Below are positions 42,931 to 50,960 of a stretch of 64,000 bases of DNA, piece after piece. The notes under the pieces are model-generated. The model had not been told where the DNA came from. It did no database searches and was given only the letters and a program-made list of their open reading frames with translations. A program made the position numbers and the translations under genes. Origin of the DNA: Catenulispora sp. EB89. GTDB taxonomy: Bacteria; Actinomycetota; Actinomycetes; Streptomycetales; Catenulisporaceae. Every line of letters begins with the position of its first letter. Position 1 is the stretch's first letter. The stretch covers positions 248,001 through 312,000 of the forward strand of contig NZ_JBGCCU010000012.1 in assembly GCF_041261445.1 (NCBI RefSeq). The letters run 5' to 3'.

Positions 42931-44031
42931 ATGGCCGACGGCGAACTCGCTCCGGCGGCGTTCCCCGAGATCGGTGAGCGTGAGATGGCGCTCTACCGGC
43001 TGTTCCTCCGCAAGGGTCGGCTGACCGTCGACGAGGCGGTGTGCGAGCTCGGCTTGGCCGGCGAGGACGCGACGCGGTCGGTCGAGGTCCTGATCGATCT
43101 GCATCTGCTGCGCGCCGAGCCCGAGCCGGTCGGGGCCGACACCGCCCCGGCCTACCTGCCGGTCCCGCCTTCGATCGCCGCGGCGTATCGGGTCGCGCCG
43201 GTCGAGGCGGATCTGCGGCGGCGGTTGGCCGACGCGGAGCGGGCTCGGGCGCAGCTGCTGATCCTGGACGAGGTGTACGCCGCGGGGCGGCCCTCGGCCG
43301 GATCGCACCGGCTGGACGAGATCCTCGACCTGGCCACCGTTCTGGACCTGATCGAGCGGCTCGCCGTCGGCTGCCGGACCGAGGTGATGACCGTGCAGCC
43401 CGGCGGGCCGCGGGAGCCGGATCAGCTGGAGCAGGCGATCACCCGCGATCTGGCGATGATCGGGCGCGGCGTCCGGATGCGCACGCTGTACCAGCACACC
43501 GCGCGCCTGCACCAGCCGACGCAGGAGTACGTCGCGCGCATCACCGCCGCCGGCGCCGAGGTCCGGACCCGTACCGACCTGTCCGGCCGGATGCTGGTCT
43601 TCGACCGCGAGGTCGCGATCCTGCCGCACCGGCTCAGCCTGGACGGCGCCATCGTGGTCCGCGAGCCGTCGATGGTGTTCTACTTCTGCGGCCTGTTCGA
43701 CCAGTCCTGGTCGTTCGCCGACACCTTCGTCCCGCTGCGCCAGTGGGACAGCGCGCTCGACGACGTCAAACAGGCCGTCGTCCGATTACTCGCCGAGGGC
43801 ATGAAGGACGAGATGATCGCCCGGCGCCTCGGCATGTCGCTGCGCACCTGCCGCAAGCACATCGCCGAGCTGCTGGAAGGGCTCGGCGCCGCCAGCCGCT
43901 TCCAGGCGGGCTACCTGGCCCGGGCGCGGCCCGATCTGGCCGGCCCGCAGCAGCCGGACCAGGGCGCGCAGCAGGCCGGCCCCTGGTTCGAGGCCATGCC
44001 GCCGAATCCCTTGCGGCAGCAGGGGAACTGA
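42931..44031 (+). CDS. LuxR-type regulator with TrmB-like N-terminal domain
   Basis: The 366-residue protein starts at ATG 42931 with GGAGG four bases upstream (the frame extends to 42889). The N-terminal winged helix is 'REMALYRLFLRKGRLTVDEA' followed by 'ATRSVEVLIDLHLLRAEP'. The middle has a phospholipase-D-like/TrmB effector fold ('MIGRGVRMRTLYQHTARLHQ', 'LVFDREVAILPHRLSLDGAI'). The C-terminal LuxR helix-turn-helix is 'LLAEGMKDEMIARRLGMSLR' and 'TCRKHIAELLEGLG'. It lies convergent, one base apart, with the P450 gene that ends the minus-strand RiPP-like operon, so it is a candidate regulator of that cluster. Confidence 0.88.
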   Translation: MADGELAPAAFPEIGEREMALYRLFLRKGRLTVDEAVCELGLAGEDATRSVEVLIDLHLLRAEPEPVGADTAPAYLPVPPSIAAAYRVAPVEADLRRRLADAERARAQLLILDEVYAAGRPSAGSHRLDEILDLATVLDLIERLAVGCRTEVMTVQPGGPREPDQLEQAITRDLAMIGRGVRMRTLYQHTARLHQPTQEYVARITAAGAEVRTRTDLSGRMLVFDREVAILPHRLSLDGAIVVREPSMVFYFCGLFDQSWSFADTFVPLRQWDSALDDVKQAVVRLLAEGMKDEMIARRLGMSLRTCRKHIAELLEGLGAASRFQAGYLARARPDLAGPQQPDQGAQQAGPWFEAMPPNPLRQQGN

Positions 44032-44032
44032 G

Positions 44033-45256
44033 TCAGACAGAACCCTGATGAGGACTCTCGGCGGACGGCCGGGGCCGGACCACCACCGGCAGCGCGCTCA
44101 GCCGCCGATGCTGGAACCCGCCGCTCCACCGCAGCCGCTCCGCCGGCACCGCGAGCCGCAGCTCCGGCCACCGTCGCGCGAGCGCACCGAGCGCCGCCGC
44201 CAGCGTCATCCTGGCCAGCGCCGAGCCGAGGCAGTAGTGCGGTCCTAGGCCGAAACTCAGCTGCCGGTGCCGGGTCGTGCGGTCCAGTCGCAGCTGCTCC
44301 GGCTGGACATGCGCACGGTGGTCGTGGTTCGCCGCCGCCACGGAAAGCAGCACACTGCTGCCCGCCGGGATGACCGTCTCGCCGATCCGCACGTCGCTGA
44401 GCGTGTGCCGGGTCGTCGCGAACGGACCCGGCGTGTCCATCCGCAGCAGCTCGTCCACGGCGCTCGGGATCGATCCGACATCGGCGGCCAGCAGGGCCAG
44501 TCCGCCAGGCTCCGCGGTCAGCGCTAGGACCGCCATCGCCAGCATCTGCACCGTGCTGTCGTATCCGGCCAACAGGAGCATGGCGATCAGATCGAGGAGT
44601 TCTTCGCGGCTCACCGCAGCGGCATCAGGCGCTTCGTTCCCCGCCATCCATGCCCTGATGATCTCCCCGAACACACCAGGCGACGATGTGCCGAGATCGA
44701 CCTGCCGCCGTACATACGAGTCCAAAACCGTGACGGCGGCCTCGCGATCGGCTACTCCATACCCCTGCGAGTCGGCCAGCACGTCGAGCGCCACCCACAG
44801 CTCCGGCCGGTCCGCCGCCGCGATCCCCAACACCTCGCACATCACTCCGAACGCGAACGGCCGCGCGAACTCCGCAACCAGCTCCACGCTGTCGGGACGG
44901 CCGAGCCTGTCCAGGACCTGCTCCGCCAAGGACTCCACGGGCTCCTGCCAAGGCCCGAGCCGTGCCGCCGACAACGCCGGAGCCGCCAACCGCCGTATCC
45001 GCGTGTGATCCGGCGGATCGTAGTTGACCAGCGTCATGTCCAGCGCCCGATGCGGACGGCCGTGGTCGACCGGCTCCCGCGCCAGCGACAGCTGCGGGTT
45101 CAGCAGCGCGGCCCGGACGTCGGCCTCGCGGGTCACCACCCACACCTCCCGCCCCGCCGGTGACGTCGTACGCGCCACCGGACACGATTCACGAAGCTGT
45201 TCCAGCGTGGGATTCGGATCGGCGACGAAGCGCCCGCCGAGCGGTGAGGAAGTCAT
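44033..45256 (-). CDS. cytochrome P450
   Basis: The 407-residue P450 starts at ATG 45256 (GAGGG nine bases upstream). The haem ligand Cys is in 'LSFGLGPHYCLGSALARM', the I-helix is 'LLLAGYDSTVQMLAMAV' (AGxD(S/T)T-like), the K-helix ExxR is in 'AVDELLRMDTPG', and 'NYDPPDHTRIRRLAAPALSA' is the usual C-helix region. It looks like an actinobacterial class I P450 that hydroxylates or couples secondary metabolites, needing a ferredoxin from elsewhere. It is the last gene of the seven-gene operon and starts 12 bases after the GAF gene's stop. In this context a peptide tailoring role is plausible (inference). Confidence 0.93.
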   Translation of the reverse strand: MTSSPLGGRFVADPNPTLEQLRESCPVARTTSPAGREVWVVTREADVRAALLNPQLSLAREPVDHGRPHRALDMTLVNYDPPDHTRIRRLAAPALSAARLGPWQEPVESLAEQVLDRLGRPDSVELVAEFARPFAFGVMCEVLGIAAADRPELWVALDVLADSQGYGVADREAAVTVLDSYVRRQVDLGTSSPGVFGEIIRAWMAGNEAPDAAAVSREELLDLIAMLLLAGYDSTVQMLAMAVLALTAEPGGLALLAADVGSIPSAVDELLRMDTPGPFATTRHTLSDVRIGETVIPAGSSVLLSVAAANHDHRAHVQPEQLRLDRTTRHRQLSFGLGPHYCLGSALARMTLAAALGALARRWPELRLAVPAERLRWSGGFQHRRLSALPVVVRPRPSAESPHQGSV

Positions 45257-45268
45257 CAGAACCAACCC

Positions 45269-45919
45269 TCAGGAATGACCGTCGGTTGCGAGCAGCAGAT
45301 CACGCACCGCGTCGATCAACACCAGCCCCGCCGCCCGGCCCGCCTCGTCGAGCCCCTCGACGGCGCGCACGCCGGCCCGCACCCCGGCCGCCGCCGGACG
45401 TCCGTTCCCCTGCCGCTGCGTCACCAGCCGCAGCGCGCCGGTCGACTGCCGCGCGAACAGCGCGAGCAGGTCGAGCTCGGCCAGGTCCGAGCGCGTCTGC
45501 GGGGCCGGGTCCAGCACCTCCAGGACGCCGAGCACGCCGGTGGCGTCCAGCAGTGGCGCCGCCATCAGCGCGTTGGGGACGTACTCGGTGGACTCGGCCA
45601 GATCGCGCGCGAAACCCTGGTCCTGGCTCAGATCGTCGACGATCATCGGCTCGCCGGACCCGGCCACCCAGCCGGCGATCCCGCGGCCGGCCGGGAACCT
45701 GCGGCCGACCAGGAAGTTCTCGCCCTGCCCGGAGACCGCCTGGAAGACCAGCTCCCCGGCGGCCTCGTCGAGCAGGAAGATGGAGCTCGCGGCGGCGCCG
45801 AAGATCGCGCGGGCGGTGTCCACGATGGACTGGAGCAGTTCCCGCGCCAGCGGGTCGGCCTCGGCCGCACTGCCGGTTGGCCCGGAGCGGTCCGCGACGG
45901 AGTTGTCCGGCTGATTCAT
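45269..45919 (-). CDS. GAF domain protein
   Basis: The 216-residue protein starts at ATG 45919 with AGAGGTG upstream, overlapping the S8 peptidase stop by four bases (ATGA). One GAF domain spans about residues 22-165: 'IVDTARAIFGAAASSIFLLD', 'GELVFQAVSGQGENFLVGRR', 'PAGRGIAGWVAGSGEPMIVD' and 'YVPNALMAAPLLDATGVLGV'. No output domain is attached. It may sense a small molecule and act on a partner in the operon such as the cyclase protein. A C-terminal Ala/Gly/Arg region ends in 'LVLIDAVRDLLLATDG'. Confidence 0.87.
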   Translation of the reverse strand: MNQPDNSVADRSGPTGSAAEADPLARELLQSIVDTARAIFGAAASSIFLLDEAAGELVFQAVSGQGENFLVGRRFPAGRGIAGWVAGSGEPMIVDDLSQDQGFARDLAESTEYVPNALMAAPLLDATGVLGVLEVLDPAPQTRSDLAELDLLALFARQSTGALRLVTQRQGNGRPAAAGVRAGVRAVEGLDEAGRAAGLVLIDAVRDLLLATDGHS

Positions 45920-46776
45920 GCTGCACCTCTGGATGTGACGTTTACGTTGGCTGCCGTCAGATAGAGCACGCTCTTGAGCTGGAACAGGGTCAGGTCCGGA
46001 TGCTTGGCCAGGATCCGCGCGCACGCCCCGGCCACGAACGGGGTGGCGAAGCTGTTGCCGGTGGTGCGGATCGTCTTGCCGCCGAGCCAGGCCACGGAGA
46101 CGTTCTGGCCGGCGGCGAAGAACTCCACCGGCGGTTCGGGGTTGTACAGGTGCAGATCCTGGTCGGACTCCTGGTGGCTGCCGACCGAGAACACCGAGGA
46201 GAACCGCCACGGGAAGCTCTCCACCGGCGTGTTGTGCGCGGAGGCCACCAGCGCGGTGCCGCCGAAGTACGCCTCGTCGGCGAGCTCGTGCAGCGCCTCG
46301 GCGAACCGCGCTCGCGTGGTCGACAGGCTCAGGTTGACCACGTCGAACCGCTGCCGCACGGCCCACCGCAGGCCGGCCAGCAGCACGTCGCCGGTCCCGG
46401 AGAAGCGCTCTCCCAGAACCCTGACACTGTGCAGCTCGCAGTCCGGGGCCAGCCGCCGCACGATGCTGGCGCAGGCCGTGCCGTGGCCGCAGGTGTCGCC
46501 GGTCTCGGTCGGCTCGACCCGGAACTCCCCGCCGTCGCCGACCACCACCCAGGAGCCGTCCACCGGCCCGACGCCCGGATGGTCCCGCTCGACGCCGCTG
46601 TCCACGACGCACACCCGCACCCCGCGCCCGGTCGAACCGCCCCAAGCCCAGTCCGGCGTGACCTCGATCCCGTCCGCGGTCAGGGCGATGTCGTCCGGCG
46701 CGCGCCCACGCAGGCTCCAGGTCAAGCGCGCCGGATCGGTGTGGCTGCGCGGCGACGCGATGGTGTCGGTGGTCAT
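45916..46776 (-). CDS. cytosolic S8 (subtilisin-like) serine peptidase
   Basis: The 286-residue protein has the complete subtilase triad: Asp59 in 'GVRVCVVDSGVERDHPGVG', His98 in 'GDTCGHGTACASIVRR', and Ser in 'TTGNSFATPFVAGACARIL'. The oxyanion-site Asn, expected between them, aligns with 'ALVASAHNTPVESFPW'. There is no signal peptide and no propeptide, so it should act inside the cell. Its start overlaps the cyclase stop and its stop overlaps the GAF start (ATGA each). In a cluster with a small precursor-like peptide and two radical SAM enzymes, a leader-peptidase role is the best guess. Confidence 0.9.
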   Translation of the reverse strand: MTTDTIASPRSHTDPARLTWSLRGRAPDDIALTADGIEVTPDWAWGGSTGRGVRVCVVDSGVERDHPGVGPVDGSWVVVGDGGEFRVEPTETGDTCGHGTACASIVRRLAPDCELHSVRVLGERFSGTGDVLLAGLRWAVRQRFDVVNLSLSTTRARFAEALHELADEAYFGGTALVASAHNTPVESFPWRFSSVFSVGSHQESDQDLHLYNPEPPVEFFAAGQNVSVAWLGGKTIRTTGNSFATPFVAGACARILAKHPDLTLFQLKSVLYLTAANVNVTSRGAA

Positions 46777-49700
46777 GTGGTCGGCCTTCCTGCGCGAACT
46801 TCGACGTCGATCGGGCTGTGGTCGGCGAGGTCCAGCAGCTGCTCCGCGCAGCGCGTCCCCGGCCGATGCCCCTTGGCGGCGAACTGGTCCCGCGCCGAGC
46901 ACGCGGCTTCCAGCGCCTCCGACGCCCGATCCGAAGCCTGCGCGCAGCGGGCCAGGTCGAGCGCCGCGGTGGCCTGAAGCACCGGCGAATCGGCGGCGCG
47001 GGCATCGAGGACCGCACGCCGAGCCAGATCCAGCGCGTGGCCCGGATCCGTGTCCATCACCACCCGCGCCAACAGCCCTCGAAGATCGACGGCGTCCTCC
47101 AGCGGCAGCGAGTCGACGGCTTCGACCGGCTCGGAATCCCGTTTCAACAGCAGGGCTTTCGCGTCCTCGACGCGTCCGGCGTCCAGCAGCACACGAGCCC
47201 GGGCCCGCCGCAGCTGAGCCGCCGCCTGGCTCCCGCCGAGCCGGTCGGCGGCCGACTCGGCCTGCCGGAGCAGCATGTCAGCCTCCTGCGGACGCCCGGC
47301 CAGCGACGCGACGGTTGCCCGGAAGAAGGGCAGGAAGACGGACGTCTCCGCGTACCCGGCGGCCCGCGCGAACTCGTCGGCGGCGTCCAGACAGGCCAAG
47401 GCCGCGTCGGGCCGGTCGTCGAAGGCGAGCAGCACCGCCAGCGGGCAGTTGAGCGTGATCTGCACGATGCGCCGCACGCCGTGCCGCGCCAGCAGTCCCC
47501 GGCACCGCGCCACGGCCTCGGCGACCGGCGTCGGCCCGGCCGACAGCGAGACCCCGAGCGCGCCGAGGACGGCCGCGCGTTCGGGCTCCGCGCCGGCCCG
47601 CACAGCGTGTTCGGCAGCGCTGAGCAGCAGTTGCTCGGCCTGGCCGTGCCGCCCCAGCGTCTGCCGGGCTTGCGCGATCCGCAACCGGGATCTGGCCTGG
47701 CCGAGTTCGTCGCCCTCGGCGGTGAACACTGCGCTCACCTCTTCGGCGACGCGTGCCGTACCGACCGGATCGGCGTCCGCGCCGTGCACGGCCAGCGCCA
47801 GCCGAGCATGCGCACGCACCAAGTTCGGAGCGGACGGCTCGGCGACGACCTCCGCCAGCAGGGCCCTGCCTTCGTCGAGACTTCCTCCGGCCACCAGCAC
47901 CTCGGCCAGCTGCCATAGCACCTGCGGACGCTGCTCGTCCGCGGGCTCGCTCAGCGCCGTGGCCCGGCGCAGCAGCGGCTCGGCCCAGCCGAGGTCGGCA
48001 CGGGCCAAGGCCCGCGAACCGGCTGCGGCCAGGGTGATCATCGCCCGCGAGCGCAGCAGCTCGGTGCGGCCGTCGGCCAGTCCGAGCTCGGTCCGGTAGC
48101 GATGCGCCAGCTCCCAGTGCGCCCCGGCCTCGTGGTCCGCGGCCCGCGCGGCCACGAGCAGCCCGGCCGCGCGCTCGTGCCGGTCCGCCCTGATCCGCTT
48201 GGCAGTGCGCTGATACGACACCTCCTGGACCAGACCGCTGGTGAAGCGCATACTGCCGCTGGCGGCCTCGATCATCCGGCGGCCGGCCAGCCCGCACAGG
48301 GCCCGGCCGGTCATGTCAGCGCTCTCCGGTCCGGTCTGCAGGTCGCCGCCCGGCGCCCCCTCGGGCCCGGACCGGGCCAGACCGGCGACCCGGTCCGGCG
48401 TGAACTCGCGACCGAGGACGGCGGCCAAGGAGAGTGCGGCGCGCTCGGCCGCGCCGAGGGCGTCGATCTGTACGCCGAGCAGCGCCTGGATCGTCGACGG
48501 CAGGCCTTCGGAGCTGCCGGGTTCCGCAGGATCGGCGACCGCGAGCAGATGCTCCAACAGCAGCGGATTGCCTTCCGCCCGGTCGAGGATCCGGGCCGGC
48601 AACTGTCGCGGCGCGGCGTATTCGCGTTCTGCGTAAGCCGTCGCCAGACGTACACACTCCGCCCTCGGCAGGGGAGGGAGCGTGAGGCATTCGTGCTCTG
48701 ATCCCGGCGCGGACCAACCGGCTCCGGCCTCCAACAACTCGGGACGTCCGGCGCAGACCAGCAGCAACGGGAAGTCGGCGGCCAGCGCCGAAAGGCGTTC
48801 GACCGTGGCCCGCAGCGCCGGGCGCGACCAGTGGAAGTCATCGAGCACCAGGACCAGCGGCCCGGCGGCGGTCAGGTGGCGCAGCACCACGCCGAGTGAG
48901 GCGCAGGTGTCCTCGATCGACGGATCGGGGGTGCCGTCGCGCAGCATCCCGACCTCCAGCAGGGCCAGCGCGTCGGTCACCGGCCCGGGCCAGGCGGTTC
49001 CCGGTTCGGCGCGGACACCGTCCAGCAGCGCCGACACGGCTTCGGCCAGCGCCGTCAGGCTTCCGCTGTCGGTGAGCGGACGGCAGCGACCGACGCCGGA
49101 GCGGGTCCGACGCGACGGTTCCCGGTCCAGCCATTCCCGCAGCAGCCTGGTCTTGCCCAGGCCTGCCTCGGCGGTCAGAGTCAGCACTCTGACACGACGC
49201 TCGGCGGTCGTCGCACGCAAGGCTTGGTCCAGCGCGGCGAACTGGTCCTCGCGCCCCACGAACGGTAGATCGAACCGGCGCAACAGCCCCGGGTCGTCGC
49301 CGCGCAGGGCGGTCAACCGATAGGCGTGCACCGGCTCGGTCTTCCCGCGCAGGCTCATCGGCCCCGCGTCCTGTGCCTCCACCGCCGCGGACACCGCGCG
49401 CCGCGTCTCGGCGTCGATCAGGATCTCGCCGGGGGCCGCGTTCTGCTCCAGCCGGGCCGCCACGTTGGCCACCTCGCCGGAGATGAGCACCTGCCGCTCG
49501 TCGGAGTCGGTGCCGACCACGGCCTCGCCGGTGCCGATGCCGATTCGCACGGCCAGCCGCACGCCGAGCGCGCTGTGCAGCTCCTCGTTCAGCCGGTGCA
49601 GGACGTCCGGGATCTCCAGCGCCGCGGCGACCGCGCGCAGCGCGTCGTCCTCGTGCAGGCCCGGGATGCCGAACACGGCCATGACCGCGTCCCCGATGAA

Positions 49701-49997
49701 CTTCTCCACGGTGCCGCCGCGCGCCTCGATCGGGGCGCGCACGGCCGCGAAGTAGCGCAGGATCACCGAGCGCAGCGTCTCGGGGTCGAGCCGCCCGGAC
49801 AGCGCGGTCGAGCCGACCAGGTCGCAGAACAGCACGGTGACCGGTCGGCGCTCCTCGGCCGACGGGGTCGGGACGGACAGCGCCGGGGCCGGGGCGGGCG
49901 TCGCCGTCGCAGCGCACGGCGTACCGCAGTTCATGCAGAAGCGGGCGCTGTCGGGCAGCGTTTCAGAGCATGCGGCGCAGTGCACTGCCTTCCTCAC
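46773..49997 (-). CDS. class III nucleotide cyclase fused to STAND ATPase and TPR-like domain
   Basis: The 1074-residue protein starts at GTG 49997. A zinc ribbon opens it (C7-x2-C10 and C21-x2-C24). A class III cyclase domain follows (about 50-225) with metal-binding 'VTVLFCDLVGSTALSG', 'GGTVEKFIGDAVMAVFGIPG' and the transition-state region 'SGEVANVAARLEQNAAPG', all looking catalytically competent. The ATPase has Walker A-like 'LTAEAGLGKTRLLREW' and Walker B 'LVLVLDDFHWSRPALR'. The rest is TPR-like helices. This architecture is common in actinobacteria, where its signal and cyclic nucleotide product are unknown. Its place in the middle of a peptide-modification operon, with four-base overlap to the peptidase gene, is unusual. 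Confidence 0.9.
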   Translation of the reverse strand: MRKAVHCAACSETLPDSARFCMNCGTPCAATATPAPAPALSVPTPSAEERRPVTVLFCDLVGSTALSGRLDPETLRSVILRYFAAVRAPIEARGGTVEKFIGDAVMAVFGIPGLHEDDALRAVAAALEIPDVLHRLNEELHSALGVRLAVRIGIGTGEAVVGTDSDERQVLISGEVANVAARLEQNAAPGEILIDAETRRAVSAAVEAQDAGPMSLRGKTEPVHAYRLTALRGDDPGLLRRFDLPFVGREDQFAALDQALRATTAERRVRVLTLTAEAGLGKTRLLREWLDREPSRRTRSGVGRCRPLTDSGSLTALAEAVSALLDGVRAEPGTAWPGPVTDALALLEVGMLRDGTPDPSIEDTCASLGVVLRHLTAAGPLVLVLDDFHWSRPALRATVERLSALAADFPLLLVCAGRPELLEAGAGWSAPGSEHECLTLPPLPRAECVRLATAYAEREYAAPRQLPARILDRAEGNPLLLEHLLAVADPAEPGSSEGLPSTIQALLGVQIDALGAAERAALSLAAVLGREFTPDRVAGLARSGPEGAPGGDLQTGPESADMTGRALCGLAGRRMIEAASGSMRFTSGLVQEVSYQRTAKRIRADRHERAAGLLVAARAADHEAGAHWELAHRYRTELGLADGRTELLRSRAMITLAAAGSRALARADLGWAEPLLRRATALSEPADEQRPQVLWQLAEVLVAGGSLDEGRALLAEVVAEPSAPNLVRAHARLALAVHGADADPVGTARVAEEVSAVFTAEGDELGQARSRLRIAQARQTLGRHGQAEQLLLSAAEHAVRAGAEPERAAVLGALGVSLSAGPTPVAEAVARCRGLLARHGVRRIVQITLNCPLAVLLAFDDRPDAALACLDAADEFARAAGYAETSVFLPFFRATVASLAGRPQEADMLLRQAESAADRLGGSQAAAQLRRARARVLLDAGRVEDAKALLLKRDSEPVEAVDSLPLEDAVDLRGLLARVVMDTDPGHALDLARRAVLDARAADSPVLQATAALDLARCAQASDRASEALEAACSARDQFAAKGHRPGTRCAEQLLDLADHSPIDVEVRAGRPTT

Positions 49998-50028
49998 TTT
50001 CCAAGCTCGTCGCGGACCGGCCGGGCGA

Positions 50029-50241
50029 TCAGAACAGCGCGCCGCCGGCGATGTTGGTGTGCGCCTGGACCTCGGGTTCGAGCTCGTCGAGCCGAGTCTT
50101 GAGATCCACCAGCAGATCCAGCTCCTGGGGGGACAGCGAACCGAGGACCACGACCTGCTCCTCGCTCAGCGTGTCCAAGGGGAATCCGGCCGCGGCGAGC
50201 GCGGTCAGCGCGGGGTTGGCGGGGCTGTCGGAGTCGTTCAT
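50029..50241 (-). CDS. 70-residue RiPP-precursor-like peptide
   Basis: The product starts at ATG 50241 with GGAGG five bases upstream, overlapping the previous gene's stop (ATGA). It has an acidic leader-like N-terminus with 'LTALAAAGFPLDTLSEEQ' and 'SPQELDLLVDLKTRLDEL', then 'EPEVQAHTNIAGGALF' as the C-terminus. There is no signal peptide. The run 'EPEVQAHT' matches 'EPEVVAHS', which opens every repeat of the precursor at 52406. It lies directly downstream of a radical SAM and a haem-oxygenase-fold gene. I infer a ribosomally made, modified peptide with the core after the EPEV motif. I vaguely recall a named domain for such tiny proteins in radical SAM clusters but cannot confirm it. Confidence 0.75.
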   Translation of the reverse strand: MNDSDSPANPALTALAAAGFPLDTLSEEQVVVLGSLSPQELDLLVDLKTRLDELEPEVQAHTNIAGGALF

Positions 50242-50960
50242 CGGGTCCTCCACAAATCGGTGGTTCTGAGGTCGGACGAAGGTGAGTCGGTGGCATCCGG
50301 TGACAGTTCCCTGATCAACTCGGTCAGCGCACCGATCGTGTGCAGCGCGCTGACACCGATCGCGGCGTCCTGGGCCCGGCTCAGCGGCAGGTCGTCCAGC
50401 AGCTCGTCGAGCTGACTGGTGTGGCCGCCGTCGAGTTCGGCGTGCGCGCGGACGGTACGGAAGGCCTCGGTCGGCAGCCCGGTGTCCAGGGCGAGTCGGT
50501 CGGCCAGCCAGACAGCCGGCGCGCGGCTTTCGAGCACTGCGATGTACCCGAGCAGCGTCGCCGGGTGTCCGTGTTCGATCCAGTAGTACTGCGGGCCGAC
50601 CAGGCGCGCCGCCGCGAGACCCGCCGACGGCTCCGGCACGCCGTTGCTGCCGTGCATCACGGCGAGGTCGTCCAGCAGCCACAGGTCGTGGCCGCGTTCC
50701 TCGTCGATGTGCTCGACCAGGTAGTCGTGCAGGCGCGCGGCGAGCGGATCCGCCGCCCCGCGCTCGGCGCAGCGTCGGGCCGCGAGGTCCATGAGCGGTA
50801 CCGAGGCGCGGATCACCTGATGCATGGCAGCGAGGTAGCGGCCGTAGCGGAGGACGAGGCCGTCTGGCCTCCAGAGGCGATCCAGCGCGGCGTTCAGGGC
50901 GTGGTCCGCGAGGGAGATCTTGACGTGCAACATATCGCTGCGCGAGAGCGTGGCGGTCAT
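50238..50960 (-). CDS. haem-oxygenase-fold iron enzyme (TenA/PqqC/HDO-like)
   Basis: The 240-residue all-helical protein starts at ATG 50960, overlapping the radical SAM stop by four bases. Candidate metal ligands are in 'YLVEHIDEERGHDLWLLDDL' (Glu/His on one helix) and 'VRAHAELDGGHTSQLDELL' (His-x-x-x-Asp-x-x-His), the pattern of haem-oxygenase-like diiron oxidases and related iron-containing redox enzymes. Such enzymes cleave or oxidise amino-acid side chains in several natural-product pathways. It sits between a radical SAM enzyme and a precursor-like peptide, so the peptide is the probable substrate (inference). Nothing in the sequence decides between oxidase and non-catalytic scaffold. 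Confidence 0.8.
   Translation of the reverse strand: MTATLSRSDMLHVKISLADHALNAALDRLWRPDGLVLRYGRYLAAMHQVIRASVPLMDLAARRCAERGAADPLAARLHDYLVEHIDEERGHDLWLLDDLAVMHGSNGVPEPSAGLAAARLVGPQYYWIEHGHPATLLGYIAVLESRAPAVWLADRLALDTGLPTEAFRTVRAHAELDGGHTSQLDELLDDLPLSRAQDAAIGVSALHTIGALTELIRELSPDATDSPSSDLRTTDLWRTR

Noticed and set aside
47278-48297. Long alternative frames within the cyclase gene.
   Set aside because: They are shadows of the cyclase/STAND frame, which holds all recognisable motifs.
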